Source of the DNA: CAYRTD01 sp964426915
Lineage (GTDB): Bacteria; Bacteroidota; Bacteroidia; Bacteroidales; GCA-2748055
Length of the DNA: 42,599 nt
Reading direction: 5' to 3'
Assembly: GCA_964426915.1 (NCBI GenBank)
Contig: CAYRTD010000015.1
Location: 1-42,599 of the forward strand
Every line of letters begins with the position of its first letter. Position 1 is the stretch's first letter. Below, in pieces: positions 30,613 through 39,626 of this stretch. Both the position numbers and the translations under genes were made by a program. The notes below the pieces were generated by a model. The model saw only the letters and a program-made list of their open reading frames with translations. It did not search any database and had not been told where the DNA came from.

Positions 30613-32391
30613 TTACAGATACCACAACCAGAGAATTGCTACCGTAACTATCATATAAATAACAGTCAGAGGACCTCCAACTCTCATAAAGTCATTGAAT
30701 TTGTACCCACCCGGCCCAAACACCATAAGATTCGTCTGAAAACCAATTGGTGTCATGAAATTTGCCGCTGAGGCAAAAGCCACAACCAAAACAAAAGGCA
30801 TGGGAGGCAAATTCAGATTTGCAGCCATGGTAAGAGATATGGGAAATATGATAGCTGCTGCAGCCTTGCTGGTTATAAACGCAGCAAGAATACTGGTAAT
30901 GAAAAAAATGCCGAAGAGTATCCCTATAGTCCCAAAGGGCAAAAAAAGTGACAGAATGGATTCTGCAAGTAAATCAGCTGCACCCGATTTGATCATGGCA
31001 GAACCCAGAGCGAGTGACATTACAATAATGATAGCCAGATTATAATCAATGCTCTTCGACAAGTCTTTCGGATTGGTGATCTTAAGCGCCAGGGAAGCGA
31101 TGATCACAACAAGCAGCCCCATGAAAAGCCGGATCACCCCAAATGCAGAAAGAATTATGGAAAGAAAGAGTCCACCCAGTAGCACAGCTGTTTTATACCA
31201 TTCCAGTTTAACAAATCCTTTCACCCGTGAAATAAAATAAAAATCCATGGTGTTTTCCGATCGCACAAGGAAATCCTCTCCTGCAAATAAAAGAATCACA
31301 TCGCCTGCTCTAAGCATAACGGAGCTGAGTTTTTCCTGAAGCATCACTCCGTTCCTGTGGACAGCGATTACTGCGGCATCATATTTACTTCTGAAGTTAA
31401 CTGTTTTAATAGTTTTTCCTATCAGGGATGAGTTCTGACTGATAACAATCTCCACGATCTCGGTTCTTTTTCTTTTCGACATCATGCCTACTTCCGGTAT
31501 CTGAAGACCGGATTTGGATTCAATCATTTCTGCGATGGCAGTGGTATCGCCGGAAAAAACCAGAATGTCATTTTCAGCAATTATAAAATTTTCCGTAAAG
31601 CTCAGGATCTTTATCTCATCTCTGATAATCTCAACAAGTGTAAATGATTTTGCAGAAGTAAAACTGGCTTCTTTAACAGATTTTCCCGCAAGATGAGAAC
31701 CCGACCGCACTTTTGCTTCTACTAAATATTCCCGTGTAAGCAATTCATGGCTATGCTCCTCTTTACTTCTATCCGGTAATAACTTATCTCCGAATAACCA
31801 CAAATAAAAAAAACCGATAACCATCATAGGAAAGCCTACTATAGTAAACTCAAATATTTTCAAAGGTTCCAGTGAAGGAAATATAACCTGATCTTCCACC
31901 AGCCCGTTTACTATCAAATTGGTCGAAGTCCCTATCAATGTTGCACATCCCCCCAGGATAGCGGCGAATGAAAGCGGCATCAGAAATTTGGAAGGAGCAA
32001 TATTGTTTCTTTTGCACCAGCTGTTAACATAAGGCATCATTACCGCCACCAGAGGGGTATTATTCAGAAATGCCGAAAATGTACTCATGATGATCACCAT
32101 CCGGTTAAGGAAGCCGGTATACGACCTGGCATTTCTGAATATCCTGTCGAATATGACCTCAATAACGGCAGTTTGCCTGATAATATCCCCGATAAGAAGT
32201 AACATTATAACTACAGCGATCTGTTCATTGGCAAATCCACTGAGTATTTCAGAAGGTGTAAGTATGCCGGCAAAACCAAAGATGCTGATGGCGATCACAA
32301 ATGTGAAGGCCGGACCCAGGACCCCCCAATACAGTGAGATAAGGATGAAGAGGATGATGATGAAAACAAGAATGAGGTCGAAACTAAACAT
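30613..32391 (-). CDS. SLC13/DASS family permease with two RCK_C domains
   Basis: A 592-residue inner-membrane transporter. About twelve transmembrane segments are split into two halves by a soluble insert at about residues 205-390, which holds two TrkA-C (RCK_C) domains (one around VRSGSHLAGKSVKEASF, the other around ISQNSSLIGKTIKTVNF). SLC13-type motifs are LNNTPLVAVMMPY, ATLIGTSTNLIVNGL and the C-terminal FMTPIGFQTNLMVFGPGGY. Bacterial relatives carry dicarboxylates, sulfate or similar anions using a sodium gradient; the substrate is not evident. It lies upstream of the asparaginase-like peptidase, so uptake of an anionic amino-acid product is possible. Confidence 0.88.
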   Translation of the reverse strand: MFSFDLILVFIIILFILISLYWGVLGPAFTFVIAISIFGFAGILTPSEILSGFANEQIAVVIMLLLIGDIIRQTAVIEVIFDRIFRNARSYTGFLNRMVIIMSTFSAFLNNTPLVAVMMPYVNSWCKRNNIAPSKFLMPLSFAAILGGCATLIGTSTNLIVNGLVEDQVIFPSLEPLKIFEFTIVGFPMMVIGFFYLWLFGDKLLPDRSKEEHSHELLTREYLVEAKVRSGSHLAGKSVKEASFTSAKSFTLVEIIRDEIKILSFTENFIIAENDILVFSGDTTAIAEMIESKSGLQIPEVGMMSKRKRTEIVEIVISQNSSLIGKTIKTVNFRSKYDAAVIAVHRNGVMLQEKLSSVMLRAGDVILLFAGEDFLVRSENTMDFYFISRVKGFVKLEWYKTAVLLGGLFLSIILSAFGVIRLFMGLLVVIIASLALKITNPKDLSKSIDYNLAIIIVMSLALGSAMIKSGAADLLAESILSLFLPFGTIGILFGIFFITSILAAFITSKAAAAIIFPISLTMAANLNLPPMPFVLVVAFASAANFMTPIGFQTNLMVFGPGGYKFNDFMRVGGPLTVIYMIVTVAILWLWYL

Positions 32392-32494
32392 ATCCCATTA
32401 TTGAAGGCTCCAAATTAATAGTTTTTCGGAGGATAACCTAATTTATAAACATTAGAGACCTACATCAGGAAAGTTCTCTTGTTTACCGAAATTA

Positions 32495-33043
32495 CTATTG
32501 ATTTTTTAGTCTTTCTTTAAAGGGCAGGAAGGTCATAAAATCAGCATGATGAACGATATAAGCCTCTGTTGTCCTTGCAATTTTATCCCCCTCTCCGGCA
32601 TGGGCTGCAATAATGTGACAAACTTCAGGTGGGACATCACATTCTTCTGCAATACTGACTCCGGAAAAAGGATGCCTCAGGTATTTTCCATACATTCCCT
32701 GAACAGCTTTACCGTCTTTGAGCTCATATTCGAGCAATTTACCAACATCTGCAAGAATGGCTCCTGCTATAAGAACATCCATATCAACCGGTAAATCTTT
32801 ACCAAAAAACTCTTTCATCTTAATTCCGGCTTCACGGGAGATATGAACGACAGATCTTTTATGTGCCATAAAACTCACTTTCAAATCGGGCACCAATAAG
32901 GTAAAAGGAATAGTTTTCAGGTTCTCAATGCTAAGAACCGATCGTTCAAGGGCAAGTTCCCATGTAAGGGCTACTTTTTCCCTCAAATCCTCATCGAGGA
33001 TCCATTCCAGTTCCGGCCATAATTCTTTTATTTCTTTTTTCAT
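32495..33043 (-). CDS. HD-domain-like protein with altered HD motif
   Basis: A 182-residue protein with the helical HD-phosphohydrolase layout. The expected histidines are near H61/H67 (AHKRSVVHISREAG), H124 (LRHPFSGVSIAEE), H148 (IIAAHAGEGD) and the terminal D168 (VHHADFM). The central HD pair, normally HDxGK, reads ADVGK (A98-D99). The metal-ligand histidine is therefore missing, so the enzyme may be inactive or use other ligands. The substrate is unknown. It follows the dehydrogenase gene by 53 nt on the same strand and may share its transcript. Confidence 0.78.
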   Translation of the reverse strand: MKKEIKELWPELEWILDEDLREKVALTWELALERSVLSIENLKTIPFTLLVPDLKVSFMAHKRSVVHISREAGIKMKEFFGKDLPVDMDVLIAGAILADVGKLLEYELKDGKAVQGMYGKYLRHPFSGVSIAEECDVPPEVCHIIAAHAGEGDKIARTTEAYIVHHADFMTFLPFKERLKNQ

Positions 33044-33096
33044 GTTAATTTATTTATTACTGTCTGTCTCCCGGATTTTGGACAATAAAACAATTG

Positions 33097-34287
33097 TTAA
33101 AGCTTTTCAATAATGGCATCTGCCATTTCCTGTGTTGATGCTGCGCCATATTCCAGAACATTCTCTCTTCCGGGTAATTTCATCATATCGTAGGTTCTGA
33201 CTTTGGCTTCGGCAATCACATCAGCAATAGCATTTCTGATCTTTTTAGCTATTTCGTATTCCTCCAGATGATCCAGCATCAGACATGCAGATTCGATCAT
33301 AGCTATCGGATTTACAATAGACACTTTATAATCTGCATACTTAGGGGCCGAACCATGAGTGGGTTCGAAAACCGCCACTTCATCCCCTGTATTGGCGCTG
33401 CATGCAAATCCTAGTCCGCCAATTAAACCGGCAAAACCATCCGATACGATATCACCGAACATATTACCGGCCACGATTACCCCATAATCTTCCGGATTTT
33501 TGGTTAGCCACATCATCTGGGCATCAATATTTGTATTCCATAATTCTATGCCCGGAAAATCATTTTTCTGGATATCCATGGCCATTTTGTACATCATTCC
33601 TGAGGTTTCCCTTATAACATTGGGTTTTTCACATACAGTAACAGATTTATAACCGTATTTCACCGCATATTCGAATGCAGCTCTGAGGATTCTCTCAGTA
33701 GCCTTTTTTGTAAATATTCTTGTGGAAACCGAGATATCAGATTTTTTTACCTCTCCGAAATTCTTCACGAATTTGGGATGAGACATAAGAGCTTCATAAA
33801 CCTGAGCAGGAGGATCCGACCATTCTACTCCACCATAAAGGCCTTCAGTATTTTGCCTGAAAATAACCACATCAATAACCGGTTCTTCGATCGTATCATT
33901 AGCCCCTCTCCTGATGAAATTCAGCGGATTTCCTTTGTAAGTCCTGCACGGACGAATACAAATGTCAAGATTAAAATGCTGACGAAGACCAACAATCGGG
34001 CTTGAATACACATAACCTTTATCCCTCAGACCAATATCCAGCTCCTCTTCCGCAGCATCTTTGGGTTTAGAAGTAATGGCTCCGAAGAGACCGGTTTTAT
34101 GCTTTTGGAGAAGGTCGATGGTGCGTTGTGGCAAGGGATTTCCTTCCTTTTTCCAGAATTCCCATCCGATGTCCGCTTCAATATAATCGGCATTAAAACC
34201 TGCGGAATCAAGTACCCTTATGGTCTCTTCTAATACAACCCTGCCTATTCCATCGCCAGGCATGGAGATAATGGTCCTCTTTTTCAT
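33097..34287 (-). CDS. Isocitrate/isopropylmalate dehydrogenase family protein
   Basis: A 396-residue beta-decarboxylating dehydrogenase. It opens with MPGDGIGRVVLEETIRVL and shows FRQNTEGLYGG (substrate loop), KPNVIRETSGM, VIVAGNMFGDIVSDGFAGLIGGLG split around the metal aspartates, and FEPTHGSAPKYA (cofactor loop). No leucine-biosynthesis genes lie nearby, and the length and NTEGLYGG loop fit isocitrate or homoisocitrate dehydrogenase better than LeuB. Cofactor choice cannot be settled by eye. Likely roles are the TCA cycle or 2-oxoglutarate supply. It is the first gene of the 34287-to-29578 run. Confidence 0.87.
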   Translation of the reverse strand: MKKRTIISMPGDGIGRVVLEETIRVLDSAGFNADYIEADIGWEFWKKEGNPLPQRTIDLLQKHKTGLFGAITSKPKDAAEEELDIGLRDKGYVYSSPIVGLRQHFNLDICIRPCRTYKGNPLNFIRRGANDTIEEPVIDVVIFRQNTEGLYGGVEWSDPPAQVYEALMSHPKFVKNFGEVKKSDISVSTRIFTKKATERILRAAFEYAVKYGYKSVTVCEKPNVIRETSGMMYKMAMDIQKNDFPGIELWNTNIDAQMMWLTKNPEDYGVIVAGNMFGDIVSDGFAGLIGGLGFACSANTGDEVAVFEPTHGSAPKYADYKVSIVNPIAMIESACLMLDHLEEYEIAKKIRNAIADVIAEAKVRTYDMMKLPGRENVLEYGAASTQEMADAIIEKL

Positions 34288-34374
34288 AATCAGTTAGTTA
34301 TTTAGTTTCAGTTTAAAATGTCCGGTTACTCATTCAGTAATATATTTAAGCGGTATTTCCCGGAGTACCGTGAA

Positions 34375-34430
34375 CAAGCGTGACCGCGTTCGCATGAAGC
34401 TTCAGCGACAGCGTGCGGTTGCGAAGCTCG
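34375..34430. repeat. REP-like GC-rich palindromic element, copy 2
   Basis: Left arm 34375-34400 and right arm 34401-34430 are imperfect reverse complements centred on the palindrome GAAGCTTC (34396-34403). The right-arm core TTCAGCGACAGCGTGCGG matches TTCTGCGACAGCTTGCGG at 5329-5346 with two differences in 18 bases. Like copy 1, it lies between genes in an AT-rich setting. Confidence 0.5.
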
Positions 34431-34562
34431 TTATCACCCGGTCCGGCATATCCGGATCTAAAAATAATGCAAATATCTCAATACGATCCGGACGATTTTC
34501 ATGTTATATAGCCAATGTTTTGTATAACATTCATAATTGTTCATAATTAAACAGAAATAGAA

Positions 34563-34592
34563 TTTGAAAATTAAAAATGCTTAGTATTTTCG
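34563..34592 (+). promoter_or_regulatory. Promoter for the dipeptidase gene
   Basis: TTTG (34563-34566) is followed after 18 nt by TATTTTCG (34585-34592), one mismatch from TAnnTTTG. The ATG lies 54 nt further on. Confidence 0.45.
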
Positions 34593-34646
34593 TGTTTTCA
34601 GGGATAAACATTAATTGTACTATTCCTGAGTAACTAAATCTTTTTT

Positions 34647-36119
34647 ATGTCACAGATAACATCGCTGGAACCTCTTATTCTCTGGAAATATTTTGACCAG
34701 ATTCTGACTATCCCCCGACCTTCAAGAAAAGAAGAAAAGATCAGGGAATTTTTAATAAAATTTGCAGAAGAGCATAATCTAACAAGCAAAACAGACAAAG
34801 CAGGAAATCTGCTAATATCAAAACCTGCTTCCCCAAACTTTGAAAACAGAAAAACCGTAGTGCTTCAGAGTCACCTGGATATGGTTTGTGAGAAGAATGC
34901 TGATGTGATCCATGATTTTGATAAAGATCCTGTGATCCCCTTAAAAGAAGGAGAATGGATCACTGCAGCCGGAACAACCTTAGGCGCCGACGATGGTATA
35001 GGTATTGCCAGTCAAATGGCTATACTCGCATCTGGTTCAATTGAACACGGTCCCCTGGAATGCCTGTTCACAGTGGATGAAGAAACCGGACTCACGGGAG
35101 CAATGGCCCTCGAACCCGGCTTCTTCAAAGGAAGTATTCTTCTCAATCTTGATTCGGAAGATGAAGGAGAGTTGTTTATTGGTTGCGCGGGAGGAATAGA
35201 TACTTTGGCAGATTTCAAATTTAAAACCCGGATCTTTCCCTCCGGACATATTCCTTTAAAAATCTCTGTACTGGGACTTAAGGGAGGACATTCAGGGGAT
35301 GAAATACATAAAAGTCCCGGAGGAAACTCCAATAAGATACTGAACCGTTTCCTCTGGAATGCAAGTAGAGATTATGGACTGAGACTATCTGAATTCGACG
35401 GTGGAAATCTCAGGAATGCCATTCCCAGGGAAGCTCATGCAATTACTGCCATACCGGCCAAAAACCTGAAAAAGCTTGAGAATTATTTTTCAGAATTCAG
35501 GAACATGATAAAAAAAGAGCTTTTAACCACCGAACCTAATGTTAATTTGAAGCTGGAAAACTGTGAGGCTCCGGAAGTTGTAATGACCCGGAAATCACAA
35601 TCCAAATTACTTTCTTCTCTTTATGCCTGTCCCCATGGAGTAATTAAATGGAGCGATGATGTGGAAGATATGGTAGAAACATCCACCAATCTGGCCTCGG
35701 TAAAATTCAAAGAGAATAACAGGATTGTTATAACTACAAGCCAGCGAAGCTCAGTTGAAAGCGCGAAAAAGGATATCGCAGACAGAGTAAAGATCATCTT
35801 TGAATCGAACGGGGCAAAGGTAAGGCATACGGATGGTTATCCTGGCTGGACTCCGAATCCTGGTTCTGAAATCGTGAAAATAACAGCAGAAAGCTACACC
35901 CGTTTGTTTAATAAGGACCCTTTGATCAGGGCTATCCACGCAGGACTTGAATGCGGACTTTTCCTGGACAAGTATCCCCAATTGGATATGATCAGTTTTG
36001 GACCAACGATTAAGCGTGCACACAGCCCGGATGAAAAAATACATATCGGTTCCACCCTAAAATACTGGGAGCTGTTACTGGAAGTATTAAGGAGAATTCC
36101 GGAAAAAGACGGAGCCTAA
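34647..36119 (+). CDS. pepD: Aminoacyl-histidine dipeptidase (PepD, M20 family)
   Basis: A 490-residue cytosolic dinuclear zinc dipeptidase that splits Xaa-His and other dipeptides such as carnosine. Metal and catalytic residues are visible: H76 and D78 in LQSHLDMVCEKN, D115 in LGADDGIGIA, and E145-E146 in VDEETGLTGA. The M20 dimerisation domain lies at about 205-385 (GLKGGHSGDEIHKSPG). The last metal histidine is in FGPTIKRAHSPDEKIHI. Length is typical. A single-gene unit behind its own promoter, convergent with the fucosidase gene (3-nt gap). It would recycle histidine-containing peptides. Confidence 0.94.
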   Translation: MSQITSLEPLILWKYFDQILTIPRPSRKEEKIREFLIKFAEEHNLTSKTDKAGNLLISKPASPNFENRKTVVLQSHLDMVCEKNADVIHDFDKDPVIPLKEGEWITAAGTTLGADDGIGIASQMAILASGSIEHGPLECLFTVDEETGLTGAMALEPGFFKGSILLNLDSEDEGELFIGCAGGIDTLADFKFKTRIFPSGHIPLKISVLGLKGGHSGDEIHKSPGGNSNKILNRFLWNASRDYGLRLSEFDGGNLRNAIPREAHAITAIPAKNLKKLENYFSEFRNMIKKELLTTEPNVNLKLENCEAPEVVMTRKSQSKLLSSLYACPHGVIKWSDDVEDMVETSTNLASVKFKENNRIVITTSQRSSVESAKKDIADRVKIIFESNGAKVRHTDGYPGWTPNPGSEIVKITAESYTRLFNKDPLIRAIHAGLECGLFLDKYPQLDMISFGPTIKRAHSPDEKIHIGSTLKYWELLLEVLRRIPEKDGA

Positions 36120-36122
36120 AAT

Positions 36123-37508
36123 TCATTCCTCCACGTCAAAATCTTCCTTCATTTCAGCAACAATAACTATAATTCCATTATCGGCCATTTCCTGGGGAAG
36201 CTTCACAGCCAGGCCGTGAAAGGGATAAAAATCCAGAGCCTGACCGGTTTCCAGGACATAGACTTTTTCGGGAAGATATCTAGGGCCAGAAACAACTATT
36301 TCACCATTTTCAGGCCAATGTGTAACATGCAAAAAAAGTTTCTTCCCATCAGCTGTCTCTTTCGAGGTTATAAAACCCCAATCCACATTGTGATATGGGT
36401 TTGGATCTGTTTCGTAAACGGCATCACCGTTGGCATACATCCAGGCGCCTATTTCACGGAGGCGTTTAGTGCTGGCTACAGGAAAAGATCCGTCCCCTTT
36501 TGGGCCAACATTCAGTTGAAAATTTCCGTTTCGTGATGCATTCCCAACAAGTTTCATTAGCAATCCTTCTGCAGGTTCCCAATGATGATCAAGCTTATGA
36601 TATCCCCAGGAATGATTCATTGTACCGGATGTTTCCCATGGTTTTTCAATAGTTTCGGTGGGAAAGGAATTATCCCCCATGGACAAAAAATCAACTTTAG
36701 AGGCAATTTCCGGATGCTTCATTAATATCCGGCTGTTTATCAAACAATTGGGATCAAGATCACGAACCGTTTCTATTAGTTCATTAAGGCGTTCATCCGT
36801 AATTATTTCCGGTTTCCCCCAGGTATCAAACCAAAGGAGTGCCGGTTGATAATTCTCAATAAGTTCTTTGACCTGAGGCAGACACTTCTCCTGCCAGTAT
36901 TTTTCAAACATCTCATCACTTACCTGCTCCGGGGGAGGCACACTTTTGAACTCCTCCACTCTTGGCTTTGCGCCACCCGGATGTTCCCAGTCCTGCCAGT
37001 GAGAATAATAAAATCCAAGTTTAATGCCATGCCTTTTGCATGCTTCATTCAGTTCACCCAGAATATCCCTTTTGAACGGGGTAGCATCCATCACATCAAA
37101 TTCCGAGACTTCAGATGGCCATAAAGCAAAGCCATCATGGTGTTTTGAAGTGATTACCATATACTTCATGCCGGCATTTTTAGCTTCAAGCACCCATTCT
37201 TCCGCATTAAACTTTTCAGGAGTAAATTCGTTGGCAAGTGCCTGGTATTCATCATCAGGAATTCCATAGGGCCAGTTTCCCTGCTTCTGGATCCATTCAG
37301 CATACATATTTCTTCCAGAAATCTCTCCATCCCATACTCCTGCAGGAATACTATATAAACCAAAATGAATGAACATGCCAAACCGGGCATCAGTAAACCA
37401 GTCGACCCGTTCTTTACTTGCCGGTTTTTCCTGTGCCATAAGATAATCTCCGCCTGCTAACATTATCAGTAAAACTATAAATATCAGGATATTGTATCTC
37501 TTTTTCAT
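36123..37508 (-). CDS. Alpha-L-fucosidase, GH29
   Basis: A 461-residue exported glycoside hydrolase. A signal peptide ends near residue 25 (YLMAQE). The GH29 barrel starts with WFTDARFGMFIHFGLYSIPAG, has SKHHDGFALWPS (H123-H124) and the catalytic nucleophile D228 in ALLWFDTWG. GRNMYAEW and FYYSHWQDW are also typical. A small C-terminal beta domain follows from about residue 370. It should release alpha-linked fucose from glycans in the periplasm. It begins 12 nt after the agarase-like gene, so the two form an operon for a fucosylated polysaccharide. Confidence 0.93.
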   Translation of the reverse strand: MKKRYNILIFIVLLIMLAGGDYLMAQEKPASKERVDWFTDARFGMFIHFGLYSIPAGVWDGEISGRNMYAEWIQKQGNWPYGIPDDEYQALANEFTPEKFNAEEWVLEAKNAGMKYMVITSKHHDGFALWPSEVSEFDVMDATPFKRDILGELNEACKRHGIKLGFYYSHWQDWEHPGGAKPRVEEFKSVPPPEQVSDEMFEKYWQEKCLPQVKELIENYQPALLWFDTWGKPEIITDERLNELIETVRDLDPNCLINSRILMKHPEIASKVDFLSMGDNSFPTETIEKPWETSGTMNHSWGYHKLDHHWEPAEGLLMKLVGNASRNGNFQLNVGPKGDGSFPVASTKRLREIGAWMYANGDAVYETDPNPYHNVDWGFITSKETADGKKLFLHVTHWPENGEIVVSGPRYLPEKVYVLETGQALDFYPFHGLAVKLPQEMADNGIIVIVAEMKEDFDVEE

Positions 37509-37520
37509 AACTATATTTTT

Positions 37521-39230
37521 TTAATAAAAATAGGCCAATGCTTTTCCTGTTACCGGATTGTCACGGTAGGTACCAATATATTCTCCTTCCCATCGACCAT
37601 CCTCTTTTTGCAGTAATATATGGTATTCTCCGCTTCCCCCCATAATAACTCTATCCCTGAACTGCCATGTATGGTATTCTACCTGGACCGTGAACTCCAT
37701 GGAAGAAGAATCTGTTTCTGAATTTACCAGTTTTCCCGTACTTTGCCAGCCATAAAGTGTATCCTTCAAAACACCATTTTCAACTTTCATTTCCAATACA
37801 GGAATATCATTACCTCTGACATCTTCAAAAAGAAGATTTCCATAATGGGTGCCTTCGGAGATATTTACCTCTTTATGGTTCATTCGGATTGAATCAATCC
37901 TGGGATTGATTTCTTTTAACACTTCAACATGCATATCTGTTTCATCATCATAATCCACAAGGCCATCTGTAAATTTTTCATCAGTTGATGGAGGTTGAAC
38001 CCATCTGTACCAGGTGTAACCGACCATAGCAGGATGGGTTATGGCCTGTTCCAGTATCCTTTCACCCCGCTTGTACATTCTCTGCTTCAGGGTTAGCCCG
38101 TTTTCGGGTTCATTATGAAGCGGAACTTTTTTTATAATATCTGTATTCCAGCTAAATTCGCCGATAAGAACAGGCAGTCCAACCGACCGGTATAAATAAT
38201 CAATCCTTTCATACATCACGGCCCGGTAATTATTTTGTGATATTACATCCACCCAGGGTTTCATGGCCTGGAGAATAAACTCATCAGGAGGTCCACCAAA
38301 CCGGCACCCCAGAATAAGATGATTGGGGTCGTATCTTTTAATTGCCTCATTAACGAGCTGGAAATAGGTAGAGGCAAAAAAAGCAGAGAAATCCTCTGAA
38401 TCTTCCTGGTATTGTTCACTCTCAATGGGTATTAATTCCTGGTTCATTTTTCGCAAGTGCTCATGACTTATTTCAGGAAGGTTCCATGCTTCGCCAAGCC
38501 GGGTTAAATTCTGATGCCTTTCCATTAAAAAATTCCATGCGGCTATAGTAGCCGGTTGGTTCTCTTCTGCAGAAAGAAGTTGTCGTAAAAGTGAAAATCC
38601 GAATCTGCCGGCGTTTTTAAAGCCCGGATCAAGTCCAAAATCACTGGTAGCTCCAAAACCAATTTCATTATCCGTAAAATACCCCAGAAGCTGCTTCGAA
38701 TTGCGTAAGGGAGAACATAAAGCCCTTGCTTTTTTATCAATAGCCACTTTCCATTCATCACTGAAAATATCAGGAATTGAATGCCTTTGGCCATCCAAAG
38801 CCATAAATGGTCCTTCTTTAAAAAACTCAAGAATTTCGGTATAAGCCATTCCCTTATCAAAAAATTCTTCCGTTGTCCAGGCTCCTAATCCATTAAATCC
38901 CCAATCCCTTAAACGATTTATTGTAGAATAAACAAAAGTATCCGGATTCTCCATGTAATTATATTTCCGGTCAACGGCCTCAGCATATTTCCCTGGAGTA
39001 GCCCTTCTACCTCCTTGAGTTCCTGCACGATTAATAGCACATACTCCTTTATAAAAAAAAGGCTTCCCCTCGGGATCTATGAACCACCACTGACCTTCAG
39101 AGGTTTGACCGACACGAAAAAAATCACTACTTCCTTTTACAGAGTTTTCTTCGAAACTGATATCCTCTCCTTTTTCATTACATGAAGAAATGAAAAAAAG
39201 AAAAATACTTAGGTAAAAAAACTTTTTCAT
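37521..39230 (-). CDS. Clan GH-A glycoside hydrolase, agarase-like lipoprotein
   Basis: A 569-residue lipoprotein (lipobox Cys17, FISSCNEK). The N-terminal part GQWWFIDPEGKPFFYKGVC is the block that opens agarase/GH50-like and related clan GH-A enzymes. The likely acid/base is E189 in LGYFTDNEIGFG and the likely nucleophile E358 in PVLIGEFSWNTD, at the spacing usual for clan GH-A. The barrel runs to about residue 420, then a beta-rich C-terminal domain follows. The exact family (GH50 or a neighbour) cannot be fixed by eye. It is transcribed ahead of the GH29 gene. No SusCD pair or sulfatase is next to it, so the polysaccharide target is open. Confidence 0.8.
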   Translation of the reverse strand: MKKFFYLSIFLFFISSCNEKGEDISFEENSVKGSSDFFRVGQTSEGQWWFIDPEGKPFFYKGVCAINRAGTQGGRRATPGKYAEAVDRKYNYMENPDTFVYSTINRLRDWGFNGLGAWTTEEFFDKGMAYTEILEFFKEGPFMALDGQRHSIPDIFSDEWKVAIDKKARALCSPLRNSKQLLGYFTDNEIGFGATSDFGLDPGFKNAGRFGFSLLRQLLSAEENQPATIAAWNFLMERHQNLTRLGEAWNLPEISHEHLRKMNQELIPIESEQYQEDSEDFSAFFASTYFQLVNEAIKRYDPNHLILGCRFGGPPDEFILQAMKPWVDVISQNNYRAVMYERIDYLYRSVGLPVLIGEFSWNTDIIKKVPLHNEPENGLTLKQRMYKRGERILEQAITHPAMVGYTWYRWVQPPSTDEKFTDGLVDYDDETDMHVEVLKEINPRIDSIRMNHKEVNISEGTHYGNLLFEDVRGNDIPVLEMKVENGVLKDTLYGWQSTGKLVNSETDSSSMEFTVQVEYHTWQFRDRVIMGGSGEYHILLQKEDGRWEGEYIGTYRDNPVTGKALAYFY

Positions 39231-39422
39231 ATTGTGTTTATTATAATTTTTATGCTGTTCAGAAAAGTTGAAAAAATTTTAGCGGCTGTACAAATATTGG
39301 TCTTTATTCATGAAGGTCATATTTTTACCTGCCATATGCATTAAGTCTTTCAAAGGATATTATCCAGGATAAAAATAGGGTAATGATAAGATATTTGTCT
39401 GTTGAAACGTCTCAATATTACT

Positions 39423-39527
39423 CTACAAATAATTCATAAGACTTATAAAATGATATAAGAAGCGATGGATCCAACAGAACTGATGGGCTGAACCCAGAAG
39501 AAGTTCTCTTCGGGACATACCGTTCAT
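39423..39527 (-). pseudogene. Possible 5' remnant of a Tat-exported protein gene
   Basis: ATG at 39525-39527 opens MNGMSRRELLLGSA, which has the look of a twin-arginine signal (SRRxLL). The frame then degenerates and stops after 34 codons. It begins 2 nt after the stop of the fragment at 39530. Bacteroidota oxidoreductases and sulfatases often start this way. I infer a truncated gene; the original product is unknown. Confidence 0.3.
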
Positions 39528-39529
39528 TG

Positions 39530-39625
39530 CTACACTTCTCCTGGTTTGGGGTTGGCAATCAGTAGCTGAAATCCGTCACCATTCAGGTATGTACGATCAC
39601 AAAGTTCAATCTTCAAGATGGGATT
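39530..39625 (-). pseudogene. Possible 3' remnant of a coding sequence
   Basis: A short open frame on the minus strand reads NPILKIELCDRTYLNGDG and ends NPKPGEV before TAG (39530-39532). Composition and regular residue pattern look protein-coding, unlike the flanking AT-rich DNA, but no start is present and an in-frame stop lies inside the end of the glycosylase gene. I do not recognise the family. Confidence 0.3.
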
Positions 39626-39626
39626 A

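Larger units (their letters stand above)
34288..34646. other. Divergent intergenic region with palindromes
   Basis: This 359-base region separates divergent genes. It holds a REP-like palindrome (34375-34430), a TCCGG hairpin (34442-34456), an inverted pair TCCGGATC (34451-34458) / GATCCGGA (34485-34492) and the pepD promoter. No coding frame is credible. Confidence 0.6.
39231..39626. other. Intergenic region before the GH operon
   Basis: About 400 bases. The half nearer 39231 is AT-rich and should hold the promoter of the glycoside hydrolase operon, but I see no good -33/-7 pair. The half nearer 39626 is richer in GC and carries apparent gene remnants on the minus strand, listed separately. 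Confidence 0.55.
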
